43,521 bases of DNA from Rhodobacterales bacterium (GCA_009936995.1 JAACDH010000177.1:1-43521), one strand, 5' to 3'. Numbered from the stretch's first letter, positions 24,992 through 33,877 are shown. Notes: generated by a model not told the origin, from the letters alone. Program-made: numbers and translations.

Positions 24992-26188
24992 CGCCATCCA
25001 ATCGCGCCAGGTGAACAGCCATCCTAGGCTTAGAACGACACCGACCGCCACGCCCATCATAGAGAGGGGAGCGACGATGGCGGCGACGGCGATGGTGGAC
25101 ACCAGCCGTGCCCCCTCCGAGGGCAGCGTCCAGCTTCGACGCTCGAACAGGCCGCCGAAGTTCAGGCATCCCCAGACCACCCATATTCCGCTGGCTGCGA
25201 CGTGCAGCGTGGGGAGGTCCCCCGAGAGGTAGAGCAGGGCGGTCATGGCGCCGATGACCGTCAGAAAGTGAAGTCCGATATACAGGTTTAGGCCGCCCGG
25301 TGTCGTGGGGTTGTACTTGTTTTGGGTGGCCCGTTGAACCGGCTGTGCGGCCGGGTAGGGCGCGAGTCCAGCGGGGCGGAATCCGGGGGGGCCGAACCAC
25401 ACTTTTAGGCGGTCGGCTGATGTGGTTGATGCGCGGTGGTCTACGAGGAGTAAGCCGAAGTACCACCAGTTTGCGTAGAGGGGGTTGAAGCTCTCTAAGG
25501 GCTTGACCGTGCCGTACACCGGTTCTTCGATTTCTTCCTCGAAGGTGCCGAACATCCGGTCCCAGATGATTAGGATCGCGGCGTGGTTTCGGTCTAGGTA
25601 CTGAGGATTGGTGGCATGGTGAACCCGGTGGTGAGACGGTGTGTTGAACACAAGCTCAAAGGCGCCGAGTTTGCCGATGGCCTCGGTGTGGATCCAGAAC
25701 TGATACAGCAGCGAGATGGCGCTGATAATCGCATAGACCAGGGGGTCGACACCTAGAAAAGCCAGGGGGATATTGAACACCAAGTGGAAGATGGGGCTGG
25801 TGATTGACTGGCGCAGGGCGACCGCAAGATTGTACTCCTCGGATTGGTGATGCACCACATGGGTGGCCCAGCCGATATTCACGCTGTGGGTGAAGCGATG
25901 CCACCAGTAATAGATGAAGTCGTAGGCGAAGAAAGCGAAGACCCAGGTGGCAACAGAAGTGGAGTCCAGGTCGAAGATGCGAAAATGGGCCCAAGTGAAG
26001 CTGTAGACGAGGAACGCGAACCCCGCGACGACCATGCCCGTGGTCTGCGAGCTGATGCCGCAAGACAGGTTGGTGACGGCATCGTTGAACCGGTACAGGG
26101 TGCCGTTTTTGCGACGGTCGTGCCAGAGCTCGACCCCCATCATAGCCACGAAGACCGGAATAGCGAAGGCGATGATTTTGTGGTCCAC
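24983..26188 (-). CDS. Fatty acid hydroxylase/sterol desaturase family membrane protein
   Basis: A 401-residue integral membrane di-iron oxygenase. The start is GTG 26188 with TAGGAG 5 bases upstream. The eight-His signature is clear: HRFTH (97-101), HVVHH (110-114) and HHRVHH (186-191), with His167 between. Family members hydroxylate or desaturate fatty acids, sterols or carotenoids, or cleave alkylglycerols. Length and the FNDAVTNLSCG stretch resemble alkylglycerol monooxygenase-like members. Four more hydrophobic segments follow the catalytic part (residues 290-400). It overlaps the end of the SDR gene on the opposite strand. Confidence 0.86.
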   Translation of the reverse strand: MDHKIIAFAIPVFVAMMGVELWHDRRKNGTLYRFNDAVTNLSCGISSQTTGMVVAGFAFLVYSFTWAHFRIFDLDSTSVATWVFAFFAYDFIYYWWHRFTHSVNIGWATHVVHHQSEEYNLAVALRQSITSPIFHLVFNIPLAFLGVDPLVYAIISAISLLYQFWIHTEAIGKLGAFELVFNTPSHHRVHHATNPQYLDRNHAAILIIWDRMFGTFEEEIEEPVYGTVKPLESFNPLYANWWYFGLLLVDHRASTTSADRLKVWFGPPGFRPAGLAPYPAAQPVQRATQNKYNPTTPGGLNLYIGLHFLTVIGAMTALLYLSGDLPTLHVAASGIWVVWGCLNFGGLFERRSWTLPSEGARLVSTIAVAAIVAPLSMMGVAVGVVLSLGWLFTWRDWMASA

Positions 26189-26229
26189 GTCTACTCCTAG
26201 GCGGAACTTAGTGTACCGCCCATCGGGTT

Positions 26230-27420
26230 CTACGACGACCCAAACAACGCCAACATAGGCCGCACCTCGCCCGTATTCGGGACCACCTGGCCTTCCAACG
26301 CCGACTCTACCACGCCCAGATGACCTTGCAGCACGCCCTTCAGCACCGACCGCAGATCGGTCGTCGACCGTAGATCGCGGCCCTCATGCAGGGCATCGTT
26401 GGCCAAGCCCGGCCAGTCCCCGTACACCTGGCCGCCACGGACTGCGCCGCCGGCCAGCAGGGTGACAGCGCCCGTGCCGTGATCGGTGCCACCGGTGCCA
26501 TTGCCGGCCACGGTGCGACCGAACTCGGTGATGAACAGCACGGTCGTTTGCTGCCACACGTCGCCTAAGCCCGCTCTCAGTCCCAGCAGCCCGCCGGCCA
26601 ACGACCCCAACATCCGATCCAACGTCGCCTGTTGACCGGAGTGCGTGTCCCAGCCGCCGGTGTCGATGACCGCGACCCGAGGCCCATTGGGGTCGGCCAG
26701 CACGCTGCCCACCACTTTGGCGCTCTTCTCGAACGCCTCGGGGCCGCCCTCTTTGTTCCGGCCACCCGTCTCGCGTCGGCGGTGGGCCTCCAGCATCGCT
26801 TGCGTCTGTAGTCCTGCCTCCAAGGCCGGCCCCAGGTCGGGGTCGTCTGCGTATAGGTCCAGCACAGACGCCATCAGCGCGTCGTCCGGACGCCACTCTC
26901 TGAGGGGATCGGCGCTGGTCGAGTCGGCTAGGCCTCGCAGCAATAAGGGGACCGTCCGACCCACGGCCATGGGAGGGTTCTCGCCGCCCAACGCGAAGAC
27001 CGCCCGGTTCAGCCAGCCGTCTTCTCGCTCGAACGGCTTGGTGCCACCGCTCTCGAGCACGTTCTGGCTGTCGAAGTGCGAGCGGTCTTGGTACGACAGT
27101 CCGGTGGCGTGTACCACGGCAAGGTCGCCATCGGCCCACAGGGGCAGCAGGCCCGCCATCGCTGGGTGTAGGCCAAAGTAGCCGTCTAAATTCAGAATTC
27201 CGCCCTTCTCTCCGGGCATCGGTAGGGCGGCTTCTCCGCGGGCCTTTGCGTACGCTGGGTCACCAAACGGTGGCACGATGGCCAGGCCGTCTACCGCGCC
27301 GCGCATCAGCACCACGATCAGCCGTTTTTCGGGTCCTTCAGAGGCCCAAGCTGCGGAAGGTAGGGTGGCGAAGAGCGTAGTCGCGGCGACACTCTGGAGT
27401 AGTTGTCGACGTGTGGTCAT
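26230..27420 (-). CDS. DUF1501 family Tat-exported protein
   Basis: A 396-residue DUF1501 protein, part of the alkaline-phosphatase/sulfatase-like fold group, of unknown activity. The N-terminus MTTRRQLLQSVAATTLFATL is a twin-arginine signal (cleavage likely after AWA). Family stretches: RLIVVLMRGAVDGL, HPAMAGLLPLWADGDLAVVHATG, SHFDSQNVLESG, DTGGWDTHSGQ, LFITEFGRTVAGNGTGGTDHG. The ATG at 27420 has GGAG 6 bases upstream; an ATG two codons earlier (27426) overlaps the DUF1800 stop as ATGA but has GGAG touching it. It is paired with DUF1800 as usual for the family. Confidence 0.88.
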   Translation of the reverse strand: MTTRRQLLQSVAATTLFATLPSAAWASEGPEKRLIVVLMRGAVDGLAIVPPFGDPAYAKARGEAALPMPGEKGGILNLDGYFGLHPAMAGLLPLWADGDLAVVHATGLSYQDRSHFDSQNVLESGGTKPFEREDGWLNRAVFALGGENPPMAVGRTVPLLLRGLADSTSADPLREWRPDDALMASVLDLYADDPDLGPALEAGLQTQAMLEAHRRRETGGRNKEGGPEAFEKSAKVVGSVLADPNGPRVAVIDTGGWDTHSGQQATLDRMLGSLAGGLLGLRAGLGDVWQQTTVLFITEFGRTVAGNGTGGTDHGTGAVTLLAGGAVRGGQVYGDWPGLANDALHEGRDLRSTTDLRSVLKGVLQGHLGVVESALEGQVVPNTGEVRPMLALFGSS

Positions 27421-27422
27421 GG

Positions 27423-28745
27423 TCATCTCCGCTGCATTTCTGGGCTGGCCAACAGCAGGGCCATGGCGTGGGTAGCGTTCGGAGCGCTGGTAAGGGCGGC
27501 TTGGGTTCGTCCAGAGAGCGTGTCTCCCAGTAGATCAGTGCCGAAGTCCAGGGCAGACGCAACTTTCCCAACGGCGTCGGAGGCCACCTTTTCGGCCCAC
27601 TCCACGCGGGTCAGCATCGCCTCGGGCCCCAACCAATCCGGGGCGACATCGGGCCACCCTTGGGGTGAGGGGGCCTGGAACGGAACTTGGCCGAGATAAA
27701 CCATTGATTTTATTAGGGGGTCGCCGTCTTGGGTGTAGCCCAAGGCTCGGGCGGTCGCGTACACCAGGTCTTCGGGCGTGCGCAGCTTGGTGAACGGACG
27801 TTCCCAGGCTTCGTCTAAGTCAATCAGTGCGTTGTGCAGAGAGGGCAGGTCTCCCTGACTGTTCTCGAAGACGCTCACCAGCTTGTCGACCGCCGATGCT
27901 GGCGGTTGGTCCGAGACGAAGTGCCGGGCCAGCTTGGTGCACACAAATCGGGCGGTCGCGGGCGTCGTTGCGATCGCCGTCAGTGCCAGCTCGGCTTCGG
28001 CTTGGCCCGTAGCAATGTAGGTACGTCCTAGGAACTTCTTCGGACCGGGTTCGTGGCGTCTGGGGTCGAACTGGAAGCCACCGGGCAGTTCGTCGCGGCC
28101 ACGCAGCAGCCCCCATCCGGTGAGCATGGCCGCCAACGCCTCGACGTCTTGTTGGGAATAGCCACTTCCCACGCCCATCGTGTGCAGCTCTAAGATCTCC
28201 CGAGCGTGGTTCTCGTTCAGCCCACGGCCGCTGCGTCGGCCGGCGTCGGAGTTGGGCCCAATGCTGCGAACGTTGTCTAGATAGAGCTGCATCGCCGGGT
28301 GTTTTGTGGCCGTCAGTAGCATTCTCGTGAACGAGCCGTTCAGGTTCTTGCGCACCACCTCGCGCTCGAAGGCGCCGGTTACGCCGCGAACCTCGGATCG
28401 GGAGATGCTCACCGAGAAGTGATTCGACCAGAAGTGAACCAGCCGCTCGACGAAGGGTGCATCTGTGGTTGCTGCAGTCTGGGAGCGAAGAGCCATCTCT
28501 TTCCGAAACGCGTCTCGCATCTGCATATTGAACGCCTCTCGAGCTTCGCCCTTGGACCCTCGCATGTCGCCGAACGTGCGCACGCTGTCGCTGGATGGCG
28601 GCAGCTTCGCCAGCAGTCGAGGCGTCCGCGTCTCGCTTAACTGTGACCGCAACCAACCTCTTGGATCGGGCCGAATCTGTGCGAGCTCTCCAGGTCGTGC
28701 GCCCAGTCCAAAACGGCTCGCTGCGATTACCGCATGTGCATCCAT
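27423..28745 (-). CDS. DUF1800 family protein
   Basis: A 440-residue DUF1800 protein, almost always encoded next to DUF1501. Landmarks: AVIAASRFGLGARPGE at the N-terminus, RLVHFWSNHFSVS, NLNGSFTRMLLTATKHPAM, NENHAREILELHTMGV, VEALAAMLTGWG, FVCTKLARHFVSD. No signal peptide is visible with the start at ATG 28745 (GGAGG 4-5 bases upstream); a GTG at 28757 overlaps that GGAGG and is less likely. Function unknown; roles in surface or polysaccharide handling have been suggested only from context. The gene is coupled to DUF1501 downstream and divergent from an aldo/keto reductase. Confidence 0.88.
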   Translation of the reverse strand: MDAHAVIAASRFGLGARPGELAQIRPDPRGWLRSQLSETRTPRLLAKLPPSSDSVRTFGDMRGSKGEAREAFNMQMRDAFRKEMALRSQTAATTDAPFVERLVHFWSNHFSVSISRSEVRGVTGAFEREVVRKNLNGSFTRMLLTATKHPAMQLYLDNVRSIGPNSDAGRRSGRGLNENHAREILELHTMGVGSGYSQQDVEALAAMLTGWGLLRGRDELPGGFQFDPRRHEPGPKKFLGRTYIATGQAEAELALTAIATTPATARFVCTKLARHFVSDQPPASAVDKLVSVFENSQGDLPSLHNALIDLDEAWERPFTKLRTPEDLVYATARALGYTQDGDPLIKSMVYLGQVPFQAPSPQGWPDVAPDWLGPEAMLTRVEWAEKVASDAVGKVASALDFGTDLLGDTLSGRTQAALTSAPNATHAMALLLASPEMQRR

Positions 28746-28832
28746 CCACGCCTCCACGGTCCCTTCGACGCAGCGCGGCCGAGGATATTGTGCGGCCCTC
28801 TAAATTCAGGTAGTTGGGAGGTGGAGGAAGCC

Positions 28833-29840
28833 ATGCAGCCACGTTCTCTGGGTCGTTCCGGCCTCAAGGTGTCGCCCCTGTGCTTGGGTACCATGACCTT
28901 CGGCAACGAGACCACCGCCGAAGATGCGGTGATGATCGCCGACAAAGCCTTAGACCACGGCATGTTCTTCTGGGACACGGCCGACATGTACGGTCATGGC
29001 AAGTCCGAGAAGATCGTCGGTCGAATACTGGCCGGCCGGCGAGATCAGATCGTGCTCGCCACCAAGGCCTTTGCCACCATGGGCCCCGGAGCCAATGACG
29101 GAGGTCTGTCCGCTCGGCACCTGCTCTCGGCGTGTGAGGGGTCGTTAAAGCGTCTGAACACCGACTGGATCGACCTGTACTACCTCCACCTACCCGACCG
29201 CAGCGTGCCCCTAGACGAGACCCTTCGCGCCATGGAAGACATGGTTCGCAGTGGAAAAGTTCGCTACATCGCCTGCTCCAACTACCGGGCTTGGGAGGTC
29301 ATGGAGCTGCTCGGGACTCAGGCGAAGATGGGTCTTCAGCCTCTGACCGCCGTTCAACCGTTGTACAACCTTGTCAATCGCGACATCGAGGTGGAGATGC
29401 TGCCCATGTGCCAAGCGAAAGGCCTGGGCGTGGTGACCTACAGCCCGCTGGCTCGTGGCGTGCTGAGCGGAAAGTACCGGTGGGGTTCCGATGCCGACGA
29501 GAACACCCGCTTAGGTAGGTCAAACCCGAGGTTCCTGAAGGCGGAGTGGCGTCGGGAGTCCGTAGAAGTGGGGGCGAAGTTGGCTGCGCTGGCAACCTCT
29601 CGGGGAACCACGGCAGCAAAGCTGGCGGTGGCCTGGGCCATGGCGAACCAGCAGGTGCACTCGATCATCGCCGGTCCGCGCACGCTGGCGCACTTGGACA
29701 GCTACTTGGCCGCCTCGGAGTTGACGTGGGATGCCGAGCTCGAGGCCGCGTGCGACGCGCTGGTTCCGCCGGGCAGCCACACGGGGCAGGGCTGGCCAGA
29801 CTGGGACTATTTCCCGGTTACTGGGCGGAGGATTCCGTAG
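28833..29840 (+). CDS. Aldo/keto reductase
   Basis: A 335-residue cytoplasmic aldo/keto reductase using NADPH. The catalytic tetrad is visible: Asp48 and Tyr53 (FWDTADMYGHG), Lys78 (LATKAF) and His119 (LYYLHLPD). The beginning QPRSLGRSGLKVSPLCLGTMTFG and KVRYIACSNYRAWEV are typical of the YajO/Tas-like AKR branch; cofactor residues follow near IIAGPRTLAHL. GGAGG lies 5 bases before the ATG at 28833; a longer frame from 28734 is not supported. It is divergent from the DUF1800 gene. Substrate unknown; these enzymes often reduce small aldehydes. Confidence 0.92.
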   Translation: MQPRSLGRSGLKVSPLCLGTMTFGNETTAEDAVMIADKALDHGMFFWDTADMYGHGKSEKIVGRILAGRRDQIVLATKAFATMGPGANDGGLSARHLLSACEGSLKRLNTDWIDLYYLHLPDRSVPLDETLRAMEDMVRSGKVRYIACSNYRAWEVMELLGTQAKMGLQPLTAVQPLYNLVNRDIEVEMLPMCQAKGLGVVTYSPLARGVLSGKYRWGSDADENTRLGRSNPRFLKAEWRRESVEVGAKLAALATSRGTTAAKLAVAWAMANQQVHSIIAGPRTLAHLDSYLAASELTWDAELEAACDALVPPGSHTGQGWPDWDYFPVTGRRIP

Positions 29841-29939
29841 CGGGTTGTTGTGTGCAGTGGCCCGACGGCGATGGGATGGCGCTGCTAAAGACCGCGGGCT
29901 ATCTCGGGTAGCGCAGCAGCTGTGTTAGAGGTCCGTGAA

Positions 29940-30890
29940 ATGCCTGCTCCAGACTTACCCATGTGCGCTGCCGCGCTGTACAAATTTACGCCCATCGACT
30001 CGCCTGCCGACCTGCGCAACGAGCTTCAGGGCGTGTGCGACAAGGCTGGCCTGAAAGGCACTTTGCTGGTGGCGCCCGAGGGAATCAATGGCACGCTGGC
30101 GGGGAAGCGGGCCGGGATCGATGCCTTGCTGGCGCATCTGCGCGCCAAGCCCCAGCTGGCCGACCTCGAAGTCAAACTATCGGGCGTCGAGAAGATGCCC
30201 TTCTTTCGCATGAAAGTGCGGCTGAAGCGCGAGATTGTGACAATGGGCCAGCCAGGCATAGATCCTACGGTCAGCGTCGGCCAATATGTTTTGCCTGAAG
30301 ACTGGAATGCGCTGATTTCTGATCCCAACACGATCACGATCGACGCGCGAAATGACTACGAAACAGCGGTGGGCACCTTCAGGGGGGCCATTGATCCTGG
30401 GATCGCCACTTTCCGCGATTTTCCTGCCTGGTTTCGCCGAGCGCGCGAACGGCTGCTGGGCGAAGGTAGAGTACCTAAAGTTGCGATGTTCTGCACGGGC
30501 GGCATTCGGTGCGAGAAGTCGACCGCGTTTCTGAAATCCGAGGGGTTGGACAATGTTTTCCACCTCAAGGGCGGAATCCTAAAATACATGGAGCGCGTCC
30601 CCGAGGGTGAGAGCCTTTGGCAAGGCGAATGTTTCGTCTTTGACCAGCGCGTGACCGTGAAGCACGGGCTGAAAATCGGTTCCTACGAGTTGTGCCATGG
30701 CTGCCGCCGCCCTGTTTGCAGCGCAGATAAAGCTTCGCCGCTGTTCGAAGAGGGCGTGCAATGCGCGGCCTGCCATGATGAGCGGACAGACGCGCAGCGC
30801 GAAGGCTACCGCGAGCGCCAGCGGCAAGTGGAGAACGCTACGAAGGCCGGAACGACCCATGTCGGAGCGACCCTACAACCCAAGGTGTGA
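29940..30890 (+). CDS. trhO: TrhO tRNA uridine(34) hydroxylase (rhodanese-like)
   Basis: A 316-residue rhodanese-domain protein of the TrhO (YceA) family, which hydroxylates U34 of certain tRNAs (ho5U) using O2. An N-terminal acylphosphatase-like domain (VAPEGINGTLAGKRAGIDALL, KVRLKREIVTMG) precedes the rhodanese domain with the catalytic Cys185 in FCTGGIRCEKSTAF and the following HLKGGILKYMERVP. The C-terminus has Cys pairs (CHGCRRPVCS, CAACHDE) as in the family. ATG 29940 has GAGG 8 bases upstream; a GTG at 29922 is an alternative. The sequence reads like alphaproteobacterial versions, and it is coupled (GTGA) to the GST-like gene downstream, as in such genomes. Possible import. Confidence 0.9.
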   Translation: MPAPDLPMCAAALYKFTPIDSPADLRNELQGVCDKAGLKGTLLVAPEGINGTLAGKRAGIDALLAHLRAKPQLADLEVKLSGVEKMPFFRMKVRLKREIVTMGQPGIDPTVSVGQYVLPEDWNALISDPNTITIDARNDYETAVGTFRGAIDPGIATFRDFPAWFRRARERLLGEGRVPKVAMFCTGGIRCEKSTAFLKSEGLDNVFHLKGGILKYMERVPEGESLWQGECFVFDQRVTVKHGLKIGSYELCHGCRRPVCSADKASPLFEEGVQCAACHDERTDAQREGYRERQRQVENATKAGTTHVGATLQPKV

Positions 30891-31531
30891 GTGTGCTTCC
30901 AACCCTCTACAGTTTCCGTCGGTGCCCTTATGCGATGCGTGGGCGGATGGCGCTCATGATCGCAGGGCAGACCTGCAAAATTCGAGAGGTCAAGCTGTCG
31001 GCTAAGCCTGCGGCGCTGATCGCGGCTTCCGAAAAGGCGACCGTCCCAGTGCTCGTGCTTCCCGGCGGCACGGTGATGGAAGAGAGCTTAGATATCATGC
31101 GTTGGGCGCTGGCGCAGCGCGATCCAGAGCGGTGGCTTGAGCGCGACGCGCCGAAGCTGATCGAGGCCAATGATGGTCCGTTTAAGCACCATCTCGATCG
31201 ATACAAATACTCAACCCGCCACAAGACCGATCGGGGCGAACATCGCGCCGCAGCGATGCCTATTCTGCAGTGTCTGGAAACGCGGCTCGCGGGTAGCGCG
31301 AACCTCTGTGGAGACGCGCGCGGGTTTGCGGATATCGCTATCTTCCCGTTCATCCGCCAGTTTGCCGCGACCGACCGCAGGTGGTTTGATGCTCAACCTG
31401 TTCCCTCGCTGCGGGCGTGGCTAACGGGGCACATTGCGTCGCCCTTGTTCGTGACGGTCATGACCAAGTTGGCGCCGTGGGCAGAAGGCGACGAGCGCAT
31501 TCTGTTTGCGCCTAACGAGATGGCCCGATGA
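30887..31531 (+). CDS. Glutathione S-transferase-like protein
   Basis: A 214-residue protein with the thioredoxin-like N-terminal fold of GSTs: LYSFRRCPYAMRGRMALMIAG (start split: LYSFRRCPYAMRG), KATVPVLVLPGG with the cis-Pro, and MEESLDIMRWAL, followed by an all-helical C-terminal domain containing FADIAIFPFIRQFAATDR. The CPYA motif recalls omega/beta-like or glutaredoxin-type GSTs with a Cys active site. The start is GTG 30887, overlapping the trhO stop as GTGA. Glutathione use is typical of alpha- and gammaproteobacteria and less so of Myxococcota, which strengthens the case that trhO and this gene came in together. Substrate unknown. Confidence 0.86.
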   Translation: MSVLPTLYSFRRCPYAMRGRMALMIAGQTCKIREVKLSAKPAALIAASEKATVPVLVLPGGTVMEESLDIMRWALAQRDPERWLERDAPKLIEANDGPFKHHLDRYKYSTRHKTDRGEHRAAAMPILQCLETRLAGSANLCGDARGFADIAIFPFIRQFAATDRRWFDAQPVPSLRAWLTGHIASPLFVTVMTKLAPWAEGDERILFAPNEMAR

Positions 31532-31616
31532 TCGTGTGAACGTATAGGACCACACCAGATCTGATGTGCGTGCCCCAAATCGGATAGCCTACGGCCACGC
31601 CCGCGGAGTTCCGTAC

Positions 31617-32696
31617 ATGAGTGACCTGTCTGCCGACCTCAAAGCCCAAGTTCTCGCCCGGTGGGAGCTCGCCGCCGAAGAGGCCGAGAACGCGCTCAAA
31701 CAACGTCTCTCAGTGGCTTTTTTGGGCTCTGCTTCTTCGGGCAAAGACAGCGCCATTCGCGCGCTCTTTGACTTGGACTTTGGCCAGGTCGACCCCATCC
31801 CGGGCTCTACGGACCACATCCGAATCGCCGCCCTCGATGCCGCCGAGCAAGTGCTGATTATCAACGCTCCGGGCTTCGGCGACTTGCGCGAAGACGTAGA
31901 AGCGGCCGCCCATAGGGTGCTCGAACACCTCGACATCGCGGTCTACGTGCTCAACTGTGACGGCGGCGCCACCATCGACGAGCGACGGGATCTGGACGAG
32001 ATCCGCGCCCTTGGACGCCCCACGCTGGTCTGTCTGAACAAGATTGACCTCATCCGCGAGACCCAACGCGAGGTGTTTATCGAGCGCACCCTCGAGCAGC
32101 TGGGCGTAGACCGACAGGATGCTGTCGTCACCGCCTTCGATCCGCTTCCCGCGCTGTCCGAGAAGCCCATTGGCGTCGACGAAGTGATTGGCTGGATTCA
32201 CAGTCACCTCGATGAGGGCGGCAAGGGTTTGCTCTTCGCCAAGCACCTGCGGAACCGCTCCCGGGCCTGCGATGTCATCATTCGCACCGCGGCCAAGCGC
32301 GGCGCCATGGCGGGTGCGATTCCCATCCCCGGCGCCGACGCGACAGCGGTCACGGCGATCCAGGTGAAGCTGATCAGCGACATCGCCGCCTTACACAACT
32401 ACCGCATCGACCGCGACCTGATGTTGTTCATTATCGGCGAGGCGCTGGCCGGCGGCAGCAAGGGCTTTGTGCGCTGGGCTGTCAACGCTGCAAAAGCGGC
32501 GGGATTCATCCCCGGCGGTCAAGTGGTTCACATCGCCACCAGCGCCCTTGGAGCCAGCATCGGCGCCGCCACCACCTTTGGCGTGGGCAAGGCCGCGGTC
32601 GCCTTTGTCCAGAACGGCGGCAAGCTCACCGGAGACCAGCTGCGCCTGGTGTTCAACAAAGAGGCCATCGCTTTCCGGGATGCAGCTGATTCGTGA
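31617..32696 (+). CDS. GTPase with GKD P-loop and DUF697/YcjF-like C-terminus
   Basis: A 359-residue protein; ATG 31617 has GGAG 8 bases upstream, an earlier ATG at 31566 is not supported. The G domain (about 33-215) has the P-loop GSASSGKDS (37-45), switch region GSTDH (63-67), NAPGFGD in place of DxxG (83-89), and NKID (141-144). The P-loop Ser/Thr that holds Mg2+ is Asp44 here. Residues about 240-330 form a DUF697-like module of two Gly/Ala-rich hydrophobic helices pairs (AMAGAIPIPGADATAVTAIQ, GFIPGGQVVHIATSALGA), probably membrane-associated. It overlaps the next, paralogous gene by GTGA. Both share AFDPLP-LSE-PIG. Role unknown. Confidence 0.83.
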   Translation: MSDLSADLKAQVLARWELAAEEAENALKQRLSVAFLGSASSGKDSAIRALFDLDFGQVDPIPGSTDHIRIAALDAAEQVLIINAPGFGDLREDVEAAAHRVLEHLDIAVYVLNCDGGATIDERRDLDEIRALGRPTLVCLNKIDLIRETQREVFIERTLEQLGVDRQDAVVTAFDPLPALSEKPIGVDEVIGWIHSHLDEGGKGLLFAKHLRNRSRACDVIIRTAAKRGAMAGAIPIPGADATAVTAIQVKLISDIAALHNYRIDRDLMLFIIGEALAGGSKGFVRWAVNAAKAAGFIPGGQVVHIATSALGASIGAATTFGVGKAAVAFVQNGGKLTGDQLRLVFNKEAIAFRDAADS

Positions 32697-33823
32697 GTGA
32701 CTCCCTCGAAGAGCTGCTTCGGCAGTGCCACCGAACCGAGCTGCTTCCCCTCGCAGAGGTGCTGAAGATCAAGCCCGAGGGCATGGCCTTAGACGTGTTG
32801 GCGAGGGCGCTCTCGTCTCGGGTTCGTCAGCGCGGCGCCCACATCGTGGCCAACGCCGTGGTGCGAAAGGGCGAGGGACCTCCATGGACAGCGTTGGTTC
32901 GCGGTGTTGCTCGCCGACAAAACATCTTGTTGAGCGGTGACCCCAAGCGGGCGGAGCTTGAGGTGTTGGCGTGGTGGATGGGCGAGCACTGGTCTAAAAT
33001 CGGCACGCCCCATCGCAAGCAGCTTTGGACCCTGATGGAGATGGAGGGCACGCCGCCCGAAGAGGGCAAGGCGGCGCTGGTCGAGGCCCGTCGGCAGCAT
33101 CCCAAGGACCACGAGTACCTCACCACCCGGTTGGGAATCAAGGCGCTTATGTTTGCGTTTATCCCAGGGGGAGGATGCTTAATGGCGTGGTTCTGGGGCC
33201 GTCCCCGCGATGACCTCTTGGTGCGCGCCATTCTCAAAGTGGCTCAGCTCCGTCAGGCGCTGATGCATCGGGTGACCGTGGGGGGTGTGGGCTCGCCAAG
33301 CAGTGGCAAGGACGCCGCCATCGCGGCAATATTTGGGTTTTCGCAAGGCAATATCAACCCAGTCGCCGGCAGCACCACCACCGTCGAGATCACACGATTG
33401 CCGCAGAGCACCGAGCTCTTTGTGGTGAACACGCCGGGTATGGGCGACATCGTCGAGGCGGTGACCGAGCGCGCCCGCGAGGTGCTCGATCTGATCGATG
33501 TCTACGTGTACGTGGTGAACGCCCAGGGTGGGGTTCAGGCGCGCGAGAAGGCCGACTACGACCGATGTGTGGCCAGCGGCCGCCCCGTGCTCGCCGTGGT
33601 CAACAAGATCGACACGCTGCGCCCAGCCGACCGTGAGCGTTACTTGGCCGATGCCCGAGAAAAGCTAGGCGCTAGCGAGTCTTCCTTCCTCGCCGCTGCC
33701 TTCGATCCGCTGCCCCAGCTCTCCGAGACGCCCATCGGCCTGGATGAGGTTCAAGATTGGCTGACTCAGCAACTCGTCGCGCTGGGCAAGTCGCCGTCCG
33801 AGCTACCTTGGCATCACGCTTGA
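32693..33823 (+). CDS. YaaW-like domain fused to GTPase with GKD P-loop
   Basis: A 376-residue protein starting at GTG 32693, coupled to the previous gene. Residues 5-115 resemble the YaaW (UPF0174/DUF3944) family: LLRQCHRTELLPLAEVL, ARALSSRVRQRGAHIVANAV, ELEVLAWWMGEHWSKIG. A hydrophobic stretch with Gly/Trp (ALMFAFIPGGGCLMAWFWG, 151-169) may touch the membrane. The G domain follows: GSPSSGKDA (200-208), GSTTT (226-230), NTPGMGD (246-252), NKID (304-307). As in its neighbour the P-loop carries Asp207 instead of Ser/Thr. It lacks the DUF697 tail. The two genes look like a divided pair, one carrying the YaaW-like head and one the DUF697 tail. Function unknown. Confidence 0.75.
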   Translation: MSDSLEELLRQCHRTELLPLAEVLKIKPEGMALDVLARALSSRVRQRGAHIVANAVVRKGEGPPWTALVRGVARRQNILLSGDPKRAELEVLAWWMGEHWSKIGTPHRKQLWTLMEMEGTPPEEGKAALVEARRQHPKDHEYLTTRLGIKALMFAFIPGGGCLMAWFWGRPRDDLLVRAILKVAQLRQALMHRVTVGGVGSPSSGKDAAIAAIFGFSQGNINPVAGSTTTVEITRLPQSTELFVVNTPGMGDIVEAVTERAREVLDLIDVYVYVVNAQGGVQAREKADYDRCVASGRPVLAVVNKIDTLRPADRERYLADAREKLGASESSFLAAAFDPLPQLSETPIGLDEVQDWLTQQLVALGKSPSELPWHHA

Positions 33824-33877
33824 TTACCGACGCTTACGGCGTGGGACGCGGATGACCCGCTGCGGAGTAGGAGTGTT

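Noticed and set aside
30887-31531. GST-like gene as part of the GTPase operon
   Set aside because: An 85-base gap with its own RBS for the GTPase follows, and the gene is coupled to trhO upstream.
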